A DNA stretch of 55,445 bases from Cytophagales bacterium (GCA_022360055.1 JAKSDO010000238.1:1-55445), one strand, 5' to 3'. Positions 34,639 through 44,376 are shown, numbered from the stretch's first letter. The notes: generated by a model from the letters alone, not told the origin. Program-made: numbers and translations.

Positions 34639-35412
34639 ATGCCTAATATTTTTCATTTTGAATCCGGGGAGGGATTTCCGGTTGTTTTTATTCATGGGTT
34701 TTGTGAATCAAGTAATATCTGGAAAGCTCTGAGTAAAGATCTTTCAAATGAATTTCGAATTATTTGCCTCGATCTTCCTGGATTTGGCAAAAGCCCGCTT
34801 CCAAAAAAAGATTTTAGTTTAGAAGAAATCGGAGATCATATCATTGACTGGCTTAAGGGCCTTGGGATTGAAAGATGTATAGTTATCGGTCATTCCCTGG
34901 GCGGTTATATTGCACTGGAAATGTTGAGAAAGCATTATGATTTTGTAACCGCCATTGGTTTATTCAATTCATCTGCTTTTGAAGATGCTCCCGATAAAAA
35001 AGAAAACAGAACAAAACTGATAGAATTTGTAAATGAGCACGGCGTAATGCCATTTCTCAAGACTTTTGTCCCATCACTTTTTTATCCCAACACAGCGGAA
35101 AACCATAAAGAGATCATTGATCAAATCAGAGATGAAGGACTTTCGATTCTGCCGGAATCCGTAATGAAATATGCTGCGGCAATGCGAGACAGAGGAGACA
35201 GTATCGACCTGCTTCGCAAATACCGGGATCGAATACTTCTTATATCCGGAGAATATGATCAAAACGTTCCGTTAGAGAAGTCAAAAGCGATGGCTGAAAT
35301 TCTCAACCAAGGCAACGTATACTTCATCCGGGATAGTGCGCATATGAGTCTGTTCGAGCAGCGTGAGATTTGTTTTAATGCGGTTCGGAATTTCGCTGGA
35401 AAATTTGTTTGA
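34639..35412 (+). CDS. Alpha/beta hydrolase
   Basis: This 257-residue protein has the oxyanion region VFIHGFCESSNIW, the nucleophile elbow GHSLGGY (Ser86), the acid in ISGEYDQNVP and the histidine in IRDSAHMSLFE. Length and order fit a small esterase-type or C-C hydrolase. It starts two bases after the dxs stop and is probably cotranscribed with it. The substrate is not deducible. Confidence 0.9.
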   Translation: MPNIFHFESGEGFPVVFIHGFCESSNIWKALSKDLSNEFRIICLDLPGFGKSPLPKKDFSLEEIGDHIIDWLKGLGIERCIVIGHSLGGYIALEMLRKHYDFVTAIGLFNSSAFEDAPDKKENRTKLIEFVNEHGVMPFLKTFVPSLFYPNTAENHKEIIDQIRDEGLSILPESVMKYAAAMRDRGDSIDLLRKYRDRILLISGEYDQNVPLEKSKAMAEILNQGNVYFIRDSAHMSLFEQREICFNAVRNFAGKFV

Positions 35413-35820
35413 TTCGTTCACCCGTATCTTAAACGTCAGGGAAAGTAACACAGCGTCGCTCACTTGAAGAAGGGGCGATAATCGCTGGCATGACCGGAAA
35501 ACCTGCAGCCGGTATTTAGAATCCTAGATCTCAACAAGTCAGATAAAATTATTACTAGTCAATCTGCCAAAATTCGAAGTACATCCCTGTAAGGCATTGA
35601 ATTTAAATGCCGTACCCCGATAAGGTATAAAATATAATTGCCCGGTTTGGGGAACTTAATTCCTCATGGCAATCGGAGGTGTCACTTATACGTGTTTCAT
35701 GCTTTATCGGCCTGGAGAGCTTCGATCTTGCCAGGCAGGCTACTCAGTCCGTTAAGCAGGCGTGTCCGCCGGCATGGCAGGTTTGTCCGAAGCAGGAAAA
35801 ATTCCACAAATTTTTTCTGA
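35413..35820. other. Gene-free 408-base region with several short hairpins and a repeat-like tail
   Basis: No convincing gene lies here. Small inverted repeats include ACCGG/CCGGT (near 35493-35513), GGCATT/AATGCC (near 35593-35611) and CCTGG/CCAGG around 35711-35735. The right end, 35752-35822, is GC-rich (GCAGGCGTGTCCGCCGG and GCATGGCAGG) followed by a TTCC-ACAAATTTTTTCTGATC tail that resembles one at 52968-52986. It could be a diverged palindromic repeat, the thioredoxin 3' region, or a small RNA. Confidence 0.4.
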
Positions 35821-35822
35821 TC
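35802..35822 (+). repeat. Short motif shared with 52968-52986
   Basis: TTCCACAAATTTTTTCTGATC here and TTCATAAATTTTTCTGATC at 52968-52986 differ at one base plus a two-base length change. Both follow a GC-rich stretch with CGCC-type palindromes. This suggests two copies of a dispersed element. Confidence 0.35.
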
Positions 35823-36132
35823 AATTCAGGTACTGTTCAATGGTGCGTTGAAGATCATTTTTCGACATAACGCCGGACTGTCTCCACAAAATATTTCCTC
35901 TGCTAAATAATATCAGTGTTGGTACGCCTCGTATTCCGTATTTTACGGAAGCACTTTGGTTTTTATCCACATTAACTTTAATTACCTTTACACGACCATG
36001 CAGAGCAGATGAAACCTGCTGGACGATTGGAGAAAGTGTTTTACAAGGACCACACCAATCCGCATAAAAGTCAACCAACACGGGAATCTGAGAATTCTTA
36101 AGAAGTTCCGAAAAAGTTTTTTTCTTAGGCAT
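35821..36132 (-). CDS. Thioredoxin
   Basis: A 103-residue thioredoxin with the active site ADWCGPCKTLSP (Cys27 and Cys30) and the cis-proline loop GIRGVPTLILF. It has no signal peptide, so it should be cytoplasmic and reduce protein disulfides. It is divergent from the DPP IV gene with only 57 bases between the two starts. The ATG at 36132 leaves a normal-length protein. Confidence 0.96.
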   Translation of the reverse strand: MPKKKTFSELLKNSQIPVLVDFYADWCGPCKTLSPIVQQVSSALHGRVKVIKVNVDKNQSASVKYGIRGVPTLILFSRGNILWRQSGVMSKNDLQRTIEQYLN

Positions 36133-36189
36133 TAAAAGATTTTTTTGATTTTACTTTAAGACAAATTTATTCGGGAAAAGTTTTTACCA

Positions 36190-38385
36190 ATGAAGCATAT
36201 TTTAATAATACTCATTCTTAATACATTGAGCCTGGGCGTGAATTATGCCCAGCATCCTAATAAAATCACTTTAGAGGATATCTTTCGAAACAATAAATTC
36301 AAAATTAATTCAATCCGTGGTTTGAAATGGATGAACGACGGTAATTTTTATACAGCGCTTATAAAAAATCCTCAAACAGGACTTTATGATATTCTTAAAT
36401 ACTCGACCAGAACAGGTGATGTAGTAGATACAATTGTATGTGGAAAGAATTTGATCATGGCCCCTGATACAACTCCGATATCGATTAGCTCTTATCAATT
36501 TAACAATGACGAATCTAAAGTTCTGATTTCATCCGAAGAAGTTAAGATTTATCGAAGGTCTTCAAAGGCAATAAATTATGTCTATGATCTGAATTCTAGT
36601 GAATTGACTTTACTGGTAAGAGGCGATAAGCAATCTTATGCCACTTTTTCTCCGGATGGAATCAAAGTGGGATTTGTAAGAGCTAATAATCTGTACATCA
36701 AAGATCTCAGCAATGATTCATTGATCCAGGTTACCGGCGATGGCAAAAAAAACAAAATTATCAACGGATCTGCAGATTGGGTATATGAAGAAGAATTATC
36801 GATGTCTAAGGCATTTTTCTGGTCTCCGGATGGCAAAAAGATCGCCTATTTAAAATTTGACGAGTCTGAGGTTCAGGAATATAATATGCAAAAGTGGAAT
36901 GGTCTTTATCCGGAAGATTACAGATTCAAATATCCCAAAGCCGGAGAGAAAAACTCGATCGTCTCGGTGCATGTTTGCGATTTAACTTCAAAACAAACAA
37001 TAGAAATATCCACAGGCAACAATAAAGATGTATATATCGCACGACTTAAATGGTTGCCTGTTGGCTCCACGGTCTCGATCACAAAACTGAACCGGCTACA
37101 AAATAGGCTTGATCTTATTCATGCGGATGTGCGTACGCGAAAATCCGTGACGGTATATACCGAAGAAGCTAAAACCTATATCGATATCGACCAAGTGGAC
37201 GACCTCACTTATCTGGATGACGGTGAGTCATTCATCCTTTCAAGCGAACGATCCGGCTACAAGCATTTTTACCATTATGCGGTAGATGGAGATTTGATTG
37301 CGCAGATTACGAACGGGAAATGGGGAATTGCGGATTTTTATGGGATTGACGTTAGGAAAAATCTATTGTATTTTTCTTCGACCCGGATTTCGTCCATGGA
37401 AAGGCACCTTTACGTTTCTGATCTTTCCGGGAAAAAAACAAATAAGCTAAGTATTGAACCTGGGATGCATGCTGCTGATTTTAGTCGCGATTTTAAGTTC
37501 TACATTGATACACATAGCTCCGTAGATACTCCACTCTCCAAAACCCTCTATAATTCGAAAGGTAAGAAGGTTAAAACTCTGGCAGAGAATGACGAGTACC
37601 TGGCAAAAACGAAGTTGTATGGATTTGCAGAAACGGAATTCTTGAAAATAGGGCTTTCTACAGGCGATTCGATGAATGCGTACATTATGAAACCTGCCGA
37701 TTTTGACGAGACAAAAAAATACCCGTTGCTTATGTATGTATACGGAGGTCCGGGTTCTCAAAACGTTTTGAATCGATGGAACAACAATCATTGGCATCAC
37801 TATTTAACGCAGCAGGGATACATTATTGCCTGTGTTGACAATCGGGGTACTGGAGGCAAGGGGCGTGATTTTCAGCATGTGACGTATAAGCAGTTGGGCA
37901 AAATCGAAAGCGAGGACCAAATAACGGCCGCAAAATATTTTGGAAGATTACCGTACATCGATGAAAATCGAATAGGAATATGGGGGTGGAGTTACGGAGG
38001 CTATATGTCTTCCTTAGCGGTTTTGTTGGGGAACGAGGTTTTCAAAGCTGCCATTGCCGTCGCTCCGGTAACGAATTGGAGATTTTATGATACGATATAT
38101 ACGGAAAGATACCTGCGGAAACCACAGGATAATCCATCGGGATATGATGATTATTCGCCAAATACTCATGCAGATAAGTTACAAGGAGCGTTTTTACTTA
38201 TTCACGGTACCGGCGATGACAACGTACATTTTCAAAATGCCGTCGAGTTTCAAGATGCACTGATAAAAGCAAATAAGCAGTTTGATTCGTTTTATTATCC
38301 GGACCGGAACCATGGCATTTACGGAGGAAATACTCACTTGCATCTTTACACGATGATGACGAATTTTATATTGCAAAAACTGTAA
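36190..38385 (+). CDS. S9B family prolyl dipeptidyl peptidase (DPP IV-like), secreted
   Basis: The 731-residue protein has a signal peptide (MKHILIILILNTLSLGVNYAQ), an N-terminal beta-propeller with the substrate-binding motif DWVYEEE, and a C-terminal hydrolase domain with GWSYGG (Ser601), GDDNVHF (Asp676) and NHGIYG (His708). The Asp-His spacing of 32 residues equals that of human DPP IV. It should remove N-terminal Xaa-Pro dipeptides in the periplasm for peptide nutrition. It has no T9SS tail. Confidence 0.95.
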   Translation: MKHILIILILNTLSLGVNYAQHPNKITLEDIFRNNKFKINSIRGLKWMNDGNFYTALIKNPQTGLYDILKYSTRTGDVVDTIVCGKNLIMAPDTTPISISSYQFNNDESKVLISSEEVKIYRRSSKAINYVYDLNSSELTLLVRGDKQSYATFSPDGIKVGFVRANNLYIKDLSNDSLIQVTGDGKKNKIINGSADWVYEEELSMSKAFFWSPDGKKIAYLKFDESEVQEYNMQKWNGLYPEDYRFKYPKAGEKNSIVSVHVCDLTSKQTIEISTGNNKDVYIARLKWLPVGSTVSITKLNRLQNRLDLIHADVRTRKSVTVYTEEAKTYIDIDQVDDLTYLDDGESFILSSERSGYKHFYHYAVDGDLIAQITNGKWGIADFYGIDVRKNLLYFSSTRISSMERHLYVSDLSGKKTNKLSIEPGMHAADFSRDFKFYIDTHSSVDTPLSKTLYNSKGKKVKTLAENDEYLAKTKLYGFAETEFLKIGLSTGDSMNAYIMKPADFDETKKYPLLMYVYGGPGSQNVLNRWNNNHWHHYLTQQGYIIACVDNRGTGGKGRDFQHVTYKQLGKIESEDQITAAKYFGRLPYIDENRIGIWGWSYGGYMSSLAVLLGNEVFKAAIAVAPVTNWRFYDTIYTERYLRKPQDNPSGYDDYSPNTHADKLQGAFLLIHGTGDDNVHFQNAVEFQDALIKANKQFDSFYYPDRNHGIYGGNTHLHLYTMMTNFILQKL

Positions 38386-38410
38386 TTAATAAAATTTTTA
38401 AAACATAGAT

Positions 38411-38418
38411 TACTTTTG
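38411..38418 (+). promoter_or_regulatory. TAnnTTTG promoter box
   Basis: TACTTTTG matches the -7 consensus exactly and would start a leader of about 150 bases before the zinc-ribbon membrane protein gene at 38574. Confidence 0.4.
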
Positions 38419-38573
38419 TAAGTATTATTGGATAAACAGTAGTTTTTAAAAATGATATTGATGGAAATATGTCTTACCTTGGCATTGTTTTTAAAAGAAA
38501 GAAATGATATTTAAATAATTATACATCAGATCGTTAATCATCAAAGCCTAGAAATTACTTAAAACATTATAAT

Positions 38574-39317
38574 ATGAACGCATACCTATACCTTGAAACC
38601 TGGAACAAATGGGGAAAATTAGTTGCATATGGTTTGGCCGGAGTTGCTGTAATCATTTTGCTCTACCATTTTCTGAGCTTGTTGTCAACCAGAGATTACA
38701 AAAAAAGATATGACTTTATCAATAAGCATGAAATAAACAATCTTTGGTATACCTCCGTCGTTTTGATTTTTGCTATTGGCATATATATCAATACACTAAG
38801 ACCTGAGGGGGAATTGATATGGGTGTTGGTTCAAATATTTGTAACCATAATGATGGGATTGATCGTTGGTGTAATAATCTCGAATATTCTTAAATTTTAC
38901 TACCCGTTTTATGTTGAAAAACGACTAAAAAGGTTGCGTTATACCCCCAGGGTATCCCCGAAAACCGGTAAAACCATGAAGTTGCTGAGTGAGGATGAGG
39001 AGGACGTATATTTGGATGAAGGTATGCAGGCGGAGGAGAATGTCTTTTCCGTTGATTATGATGTGTGGATAGATGAAGAAACGGGCTATACTAAAATCGA
39101 AAAATATGCGGGTCACCTGATTGCACTTCAATGCCCCGAGTGCAATTACCAAACCTTAAAGGTAGTGAAGGAAGAAATTCTTGAATCGCCCACCGAAGTT
39201 GAAGAGGGTGAGTTGATGAAATTTTACAAATGCGACTATTGTGGTTATAAAGAAAGGAAGGCATTCAGAATTGCCAAGCTAAAAGGTAAGGGTTCGGAAG
39301 CTACTGTTGCAAATTAG
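38574..39317 (+). CDS. Membrane protein with C-terminal zinc-ribbon, unknown function
   Basis: The 247-residue protein has three hydrophobic segments (about 15-35, 55-72 and 82-103), then a soluble domain with an acidic stretch (LLSEDEEDVYLDEGMQAEEN) and a zinc ribbon made from CPEC (about 188-191) and CDYC (about 221-224). The ribbon could be structural or bind a partner. I know no assigned function for it. It is a single gene with a strong terminator after it. Confidence 0.8.
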   Translation: MNAYLYLETWNKWGKLVAYGLAGVAVIILLYHFLSLLSTRDYKKRYDFINKHEINNLWYTSVVLIFAIGIYINTLRPEGELIWVLVQIFVTIMMGLIVGVIISNILKFYYPFYVEKRLKRLRYTPRVSPKTGKTMKLLSEDEEDVYLDEGMQAEENVFSVDYDVWIDEETGYTKIEKYAGHLIALQCPECNYQTLKVVKEEILESPTEVEEGELMKFYKCDYCGYKERKAFRIAKLKGKGSEATVAN

Positions 39318-39338
39318 CAAAGATAATAACAGGGATTG

Positions 39339-39363
39339 AAAGCCGGCTTGTCCGGCTTTTTTG
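39339..39363 (+). terminator. Intrinsic terminator
   Basis: GCCGG (39342-39346) pairs with CCGGC (39352-39356), extended by AAA and TTT, then a T-run. It ends the transcript of the zinc-ribbon membrane protein gene. Confidence 0.85.
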
Positions 39364-39516
39364 TTCATTCTACTTTAAGTTTCCCAATAAAAACGTTCGA
39401 TTTTTTTTCACGTGTTGCCGCCGAAGGAAAGAAGCCGAAATTCAGCCTGCCCCTCTCTCGGTTTGCGATAGAACAGGTTGTTTGCGCTAATATGAAGAAA
39501 CAGAATTAGTTGAAGA

Positions 39517-40395
39517 TCACAAAATATTCAATACCTGTTCTTTGATTTTCTCCAGCTCCTCCTTCATGTTGACCACCAGCTTTTGTATACCAGCATCATT
39601 TGATTTGGAACCTATGGTGTTTATTTCCCGGCCGATTTCCTGTGCAATAAAATTCATCTTTTTGCCCATGGATCTTTTCCCATTCAGGATTTCGGAAAAA
39701 TAGTTGAGGTGACTTGCCAATCGAACCTTTTCTTCGCTGATATCCAACTTTTCAATATAGTAGATAAGTTCTTGTTCAAGCCTGTTCACATCCAGTTCTT
39801 CTCTGGATGCAAAGTCTTTAAGGTTTTCATTCAGACGCGACTTTATCCGTTCCACGCGCAGAGGATCCAATAGTTCAATTTCCTCCAGGTTGTTGCAGAT
39901 GGATTCAATGTACTTGTTCAGGTTTTCTGTCAATACTTTTCCTTCTTTAATCCTGAATTCGTTGCAATTGTTGATTGCATCTTTGATGACAGGTAAAATC
40001 AGAGCCCATTCTTTTTCAAGGTTTGCGTCATCTTCAGTTGTTTCGATTACATCCGGAAACTGGACCGCCATTTTGAATAAATCCGCACTATTTGATTCTA
40101 CACCGTCTGAAAGCTCTTTGAGTTTATCATAATACTCATGAAATAAACCTTCGTTGATATTTACTTTAGCCAAGGAGGTGCCCTTATTAGAAAATTCAAA
40201 AATCAAACTTACCTTACCTCTTTCGAGATGCTCACTTATTAAATTTCGTATGTGAATTTCCTTGTCATTAAAGGATCTGGGTATGCGCACGGCAATATCC
40301 AGATATTTTGAATTGAGTGTTTTAATTTCCGCTCTGATCGAGTAGTGATCATCTTCGTACCGGGCTTCCCCAAATCCTGTCATCGATTTATTCAT
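39517..40395 (-). CDS. yicC: YicC family endoribonuclease-like protein
   Basis: A 292-residue protein with the YicC N-terminus MTGFGEARYE and NSKYLDIAVRIPR, and the C-terminal motif GRSMGKKMNFIAQEIGREIN-T in the form GKRSMGKKMNFIAQEIGREI. YicC proteins are RNases that act on small RNAs. ATG 40395 is preferred over the TTG at 40407. In other genomes it is next to gmk; here gmk is absent. It lies just downstream of pdxJ on the same strand with a gap of 95 bases. Confidence 0.93.
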   Translation of the reverse strand: MNKSMTGFGEARYEDDHYSIRAEIKTLNSKYLDIAVRIPRSFNDKEIHIRNLISEHLERGKVSLIFEFSNKGTSLAKVNINEGLFHEYYDKLKELSDGVESNSADLFKMAVQFPDVIETTEDDANLEKEWALILPVIKDAINNCNEFRIKEGKVLTENLNKYIESICNNLEEIELLDPLRVERIKSRLNENLKDFASREELDVNRLEQELIYYIEKLDISEEKVRLASHLNYFSEILNGKRSMGKKMNFIAQEIGREINTIGSKSNDAGIQKLVVNMKEELEKIKEQVLNIL

Positions 40396-40489
40396 AAGCG
40401 TATTCAATCTTGTTTATTATCTCTATTCATTTTATTCCTTATCAACCGGCTGATCTTTTGACAATCAGCGCAACATGATTCCTCGATTT

Positions 40490-41203
40490 TTAGTTAAGCT
40501 TACGTTTGTACATCTGTATGGTATTTGCGATGCCATAATAGAGGGCATCGCAAATAAGTGCATGGCCAATAGACACTTCATCCAGAAAGGGAATACATTC
40601 CTTTAAATATTTCAAATTTTCAAGACTTAAATCATGTCCCGCGTTTATTCCTATGCCGAGTTCTTTTGCTTTACGAGCAGCAAGAACAAAATCGCGTACC
40701 GCAACTTCCCGATCCTTTTGATAGTTGGCAGCATATGGTTCCGTATACAATTCGATACGATCGGTGCCGGTTCCCCTGGCATATTCAATGACCTCAGTTG
40801 CCGGCTCGACGAAAATAGATGTTCGAATGCCTTCCCGCTTCAATTCAGTAATAATTCCGGTAAGAAATTCCTTATTTTTAATGGTGTCCCAGCCGGCGTT
40901 AGAAGTAATTGCATCGGGAGGGTCCGGAACCAGAGTCGCCTGATCCGGCTTTACTTTTTTCACCAGTTCCATATATCTTTCGTCGGGATATCCTTCAATA
41001 TTAAATTCTGTTGTAACCACCTCGTTCAAATCCAGCACATCCTGGTATTTTATATGCCTTTCGTCCGGTCTTGGATGTACGGTAATTCCTTCGGCTCCAA
41101 ATTTCTCACAATCGATTGCCATCTGAACAACATTTGGCATATTCCCGCCGCGGGCATTTCGAAGGGTTGCTATCTTATTAATATTTACACTAAGCTTGGT
41201 CAT
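40490..41203 (-). CDS. pdxJ: Pyridoxine 5'-phosphate synthase
   Basis: The 237-residue protein shows the PdxJ pattern: [53 protein letters not shown] and [13 protein letters not shown]. It joins 1-deoxyxylulose 5-phosphate, the product of Dxs, with an aminoacetone phosphate to make pyridoxine phosphate. It is divergent from the yqeY gene. Its length is normal. Confidence 0.97.
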   Translation of the reverse strand: MTKLSVNINKIATLRNARGGNMPNVVQMAIDCEKFGAEGITVHPRPDERHIKYQDVLDLNEVVTTEFNIEGYPDERYMELVKKVKPDQATLVPDPPDAITSNAGWDTIKNKEFLTGIITELKREGIRTSIFVEPATEVIEYARGTGTDRIELYTEPYAANYQKDREVAVRDFVLAARKAKELGIGINAGHDLSLENLKYLKECIPFLDEVSIGHALICDALYYGIANTIQMYKRKLN

Positions 41204-41222
41204 ACCTTTAAGGGAAAATCAA

Positions 41223-41230
41223 TAACTTTG
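41223..41230 (+). promoter_or_regulatory. TAnnTTTG promoter box of the yqeY-to-nadK gene series
   Basis: TAACTTTG matches the consensus, with a TTG about 24 bases upstream (41196-41198), and ends 22 bases before the yqeY ATG. Confidence 0.5.
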
Positions 41231-41252
41231 CGGCAAGATACGGATATTAATT

Positions 41253-41702
41253 ATGAGATTAAAAGAACAAATTGAAGCCGACATAAAAAAAGCCATGCTG
41301 GCAAAGAACAAAGACGATTTAAGGGCGCTTCGGGCCATAAAATCAATGATTCTTTTGGCACAAACCCAAAAAGGTGCATCTGAAGAATTGAGCGTAGAAG
41401 CCGAAGTGAAAATCCTGCAAAAAGCTGTAAAACAGCGAAACGACAGTATTGCTCTGTATCGGGCGCAAAAAAGGGATGACCTTGCGGATGCCGAGCAGAT
41501 GGAGTTGGATGTTATCAAGAGGTATCTGCCCGAACAGCTATCTGAAGAAGAGTTGGAGCCTTTGATACACGAGATCATAGAAAGAGTTGGGGCTACATCC
41601 GCTAAAGATATGGGAAAAGTCATGGGACTTGCCACCAGGGAGCTTTCCGGAAAAGCCGATGGGAAAAAGATTTCGATGATAGTAAAAAAACAACTTTCCT
41701 AG
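41253..41702 (+). CDS. GatB/YqeY domain protein
   Basis: A 149-residue YqeY-type protein (LKEQIEADIKKAMLAKNKDD, LRALRAIKSMI, YLPEQLSEEELE, DMGKVMG near the C-terminus). The fold is the C-terminal domain of GatB, which binds tRNA; the stand-alone form has no firmly assigned role. The next gene begins four bases after its stop. Confidence 0.93.
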   Translation: MRLKEQIEADIKKAMLAKNKDDLRALRAIKSMILLAQTQKGASEELSVEAEVKILQKAVKQRNDSIALYRAQKRDDLADAEQMELDVIKRYLPEQLSEEELEPLIHEIIERVGATSAKDMGKVMGLATRELSGKADGKKISMIVKKQLS

Positions 41703-41706
41703 GTCA

Positions 41707-42240
41707 TTGAGCATTGCCGACATCGTTATATTAATCCTCCTGATACTAGGAGCGTATAGCGGGTATAAAAAGGGCCTGATATTGGAACTTATTGCCATTG
41801 TTGCTTTTATTTTGGCGATAATAGGCGGATTTAAGCTTCTTCATTTGGGCATGGAATATATTTCCGAAATATATGGGGGATTCGGAAGTTTTCTTCCGTT
41901 TATTGCTTTCGTAGTCTTGTTTGTTCTGATTCTCATTGTAGTTAATCTGGCCGGTCAAATATTGAAAAAAATCATTGACTGGACCCCGTTTGGAATTCTT
42001 GACAATGCCGCCGGTGCCATAATCGGTATACTGAAATGGGCTTTGGTATTAAGTGTTTTCTTATGGGTAATGACAAGCTTAGGCATAGATTTGCCGAACA
42101 AGTTCACAAGCAATTCCACATTATTACCCTTTGTTAATCGTTTCGCGGGACAGGTAAGTGATTTTATTTCCACGATTTTTCCATCATTTGAAAATTTCAT
42201 ATCAACCCTGGAAGAATTATTTGAAAGCTTCACTTCTTGA
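41707..42240 (+). CDS. CvpA family membrane protein
   Basis: The 177-residue protein has four hydrophobic segments and the CvpA start SIADIVILILLILGAYSGYKKGLI. CvpA proteins affect envelope homeostasis and colicin V production in E. coli. The start codon is TTG at 41707. Its TGA overlaps the TTG start of the next gene (TTGA). Confidence 0.9.
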   Translation: MSIADIVILILLILGAYSGYKKGLILELIAIVAFILAIIGGFKLLHLGMEYISEIYGGFGSFLPFIAFVVLFVLILIVVNLAGQILKKIIDWTPFGILDNAAGAIIGILKWALVLSVFLWVMTSLGIDLPNKFTSNSTLLPFVNRFAGQVSDFISTIFPSFENFISTLEELFESFTS

Positions 42241-42806
42241 TTTTAGTAGTAGACAATTTAGATTCGTTCACATACAATCTGGTTGATTACTTTCATCAAC
42301 TGGATCTGGAAGTGCATGTTGTGAGGAACAATGCGCCATTAGAGCATCATTTATCCGGCAAGTATCAGGCAGTAGTTTTATCTCCCGGACCCGGGATTCC
42401 GGGCAAAGCAGGTCATCTTATGGAAGTACTGCATTACTACCGGAATAAAATACCTGTTTTAGGTATTTGTTTAGGCCATCAGGCTATTGCGCAGTACTAT
42501 AATGGTAAAATTGTGAAGGCACAACGACCCATGCATGGTAAGATATCAGAAATTACACATTCCGGAGATCCCTTATTTGAAAATATCCCGGAAAAGCTTA
42601 ATGTTGTGCGGTATCATTCATTAATTTGCCGGGATCTGCCGGGATCTCTAAATGTAATCGCAAAAACGGAATCAAATGAGATCATGGCGATAAAGCATAA
42701 ACAATTGCCGGTTTACGGATTACAATTTCATCCCGAAGCCGTATTAACACAATTCGGATTGGGAATACTTAGGAACTGGAAGAATATAAATTCCCTAACC
42801 AATTGA
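42237..42806 (+). CDS. Anthranilate/aminodeoxychorismate synthase glutamine amidotransferase subunit
   Basis: A 189-residue class I amidotransferase: ILVVDNLDSFTYNLVDY, LSPGPGIPGKAG, nucleophile GICLGHQ (Cys78) and the His-Glu pair in FHPEAV (His165, Glu167). It releases ammonia from glutamine for PabB or TrpE, neither of which is in the window, so pabA versus trpG cannot be decided. The start is TTG, overlapping the cvpA stop. Confidence 0.93.
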   Translation: MILVVDNLDSFTYNLVDYFHQLDLEVHVVRNNAPLEHHLSGKYQAVVLSPGPGIPGKAGHLMEVLHYYRNKIPVLGICLGHQAIAQYYNGKIVKAQRPMHGKISEITHSGDPLFENIPEKLNVVRYHSLICRDLPGSLNVIAKTESNEIMAIKHKQLPVYGLQFHPEAVLTQFGLGILRNWKNINSLTN

Positions 42807-42856
42807 ATATTTTATAAAATAAGACTATTTTTCAATCATAACGTCTAGAAGGGTTT

Positions 42857-43651
42857 ATGCCATTTGAATTAAAGGAATCGGGGAAATACAAATATATTGA
42901 AGAAGGGTCCGGCGAGACGCTTGTTTTACTCCATGGCTTATTTGGCGCTCTAAGTAATTGGGATACAGTCATAAGTCATTTCAAGAGTGATTTCAGGATC
43001 ATTATACCGATGCTGCCAATTTACGATTTGCCTTTTCGAAAGGTTGGCCTGGACGCTTTGGTCGATCATTTGGAAGGTTTTGTAAATCTTAAGAATCTAA
43101 GAGATATAAATCTTATGGGAAATTCACTGGGAGGCCATGTCGCATTAATTTATACTTTGAGGAGACAGGAAACCGTTAAAAAATTAATATTGACAGGCAG
43201 TTCCGGTTTGTTTGAGAATGCCATGGGTGGATCTTATCCAAAGCGGGGGAGCTATGAATATGTGAAGGAGCGGGCAGAATATACGTTTTATGACCCGAAA
43301 AGTATTTCAGAAGAGTACATTCAGGAAATTTTTGAGACAACAAAAAGTATTCCCAAGTGTTTAAATATCGTAGCAATTGCTAAATCTGCTCAGAGGCACA
43401 ATATGGCAAAAGAGATACCGGATATAAAGGTTCCAACCCTATTGGTTTGGGGACTTAACGATACAATTACTCCTCCGATGGTCGCTCACGATTTTAATCG
43501 ACTGATTCCGAATACAACACTGAAATTTATCGACAAGTGTTGTCATGCTCCGATGATGGAGCAACCCGAGAAATTTAATGAATTATTATTTGATTTTTTG
43601 AAGTATGAAACCGGCATGGCCGGAGCAAATTCAGGACACACACGAGCATGA
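42857..43651 (+). CDS. Alpha/beta hydrolase
   Basis: This 264-residue protein has LVLLHGLFGALSNWDTVISH, the elbow MGNSLGGHVAL with Asn before the Ser, the acid in WGLNDTITPP and the histidine in CCHAPMMEQPEKF. It is a different subgroup from the hydrolase at 34639. It may act on a lipid or ester; the substrate is unknown. It precedes the CBS gene by 59 bases. Confidence 0.9.
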   Translation: MPFELKESGKYKYIEEGSGETLVLLHGLFGALSNWDTVISHFKSDFRIIIPMLPIYDLPFRKVGLDALVDHLEGFVNLKNLRDINLMGNSLGGHVALIYTLRRQETVKKLILTGSSGLFENAMGGSYPKRGSYEYVKERAEYTFYDPKSISEEYIQEIFETTKSIPKCLNIVAIAKSAQRHNMAKEIPDIKVPTLLVWGLNDTITPPMVAHDFNRLIPNTTLKFIDKCCHAPMMEQPEKFNELLFDFLKYETGMAGANSGHTRA

Positions 43652-43710
43652 CCGTATTTCTCTGAGTGTCGGCAACCTTAAAAAATATAAACGGATGAAA
43701 AGGTAGTAGC

Positions 43711-44376
43711 ATGATTGCAGAAGATCTTATAAATCAAATGATACCAGCTCTGAAACTTACGGATACTGCGGAAAAAGCAATCATCTGGATGGAAGAGTTA
43801 AAGACCAATCAACTCCCGGTCATAGATAATAGAATCTTTAAAGGATTGATTTCTGAAGATATAATTCTTGAAAGTAATGATCTGGACCGTAAAATCGGTG
43901 ATTTCAAATTACTGGCCGAACACTGTTATGTAAATGAAGAGCAACATTTATTTGATATCATAAGACTTGCTCATGAGTGTGAATCCGAGATGGTAGCAAT
44001 TGTTGATCACAAAGGAGAATTTCTTGGAGTTTCAGGGCATGAAGATGCGATGAAGGCGTTCTCAAATACACTTGCTGTCCAGGGACAGGGAGGGATTCTT
44101 GTTTTGGCCATGAGATACATCGATTATTCCATGGCCGAAATAAGTCGCCTGGTCGAATCTGATGATGCAAAAATTCTCGGATTTTACTTAAGCCAGGATC
44201 AAAAAAATCCAAACAATATTTTTCTGACGCTCAAAATCAATAAAGAAGACCTCACAACTATTGTTTCTACGCTCGAACGATTTGATTATAAAGTTGTTGC
44301 AAAATTCCATGAAAGCAACAATACCGATACGGAAAAGGAAAGATTGGATAATCTGTTAAATTTCCTGGATATATAA
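43711..44376 (+). CDS. CBS-domain protein with C-terminal ACT-like domain
   Basis: A 221-residue protein with two CBS motifs in the first 125 residues (LKLTDTAEKAIIWMEELKTN, LPVIDNRIFKGLISEDI; then HLFDIIRLAHECESEMVAIV) and an ACT-like region from about 135 (GGILVLAMRYIDYSMAEISR). The order resembles AcuB-type regulators that sense nucleotides. Its place just before nadK is conserved in Bacteroidota as I recall; regulation of NAD kinase is possible but unproven. Confidence 0.88.
   Translation: MIAEDLINQMIPALKLTDTAEKAIIWMEELKTNQLPVIDNRIFKGLISEDIILESNDLDRKIGDFKLLAEHCYVNEEQHLFDIIRLAHECESEMVAIVDHKGEFLGVSGHEDAMKAFSNTLAVQGQGGILVLAMRYIDYSMAEISRLVESDDAKILGFYLSQDQKNPNNIFLTLKINKEDLTTIVSTLERFDYKVVAKFHESNNTDTEKERLDNLLNFLDI

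Noticed and set aside
35638-35870. Small plus-strand open frames
   Set aside because: They overlap the palindromic repeat-like DNA and the thioredoxin gene and show no protein-like features.
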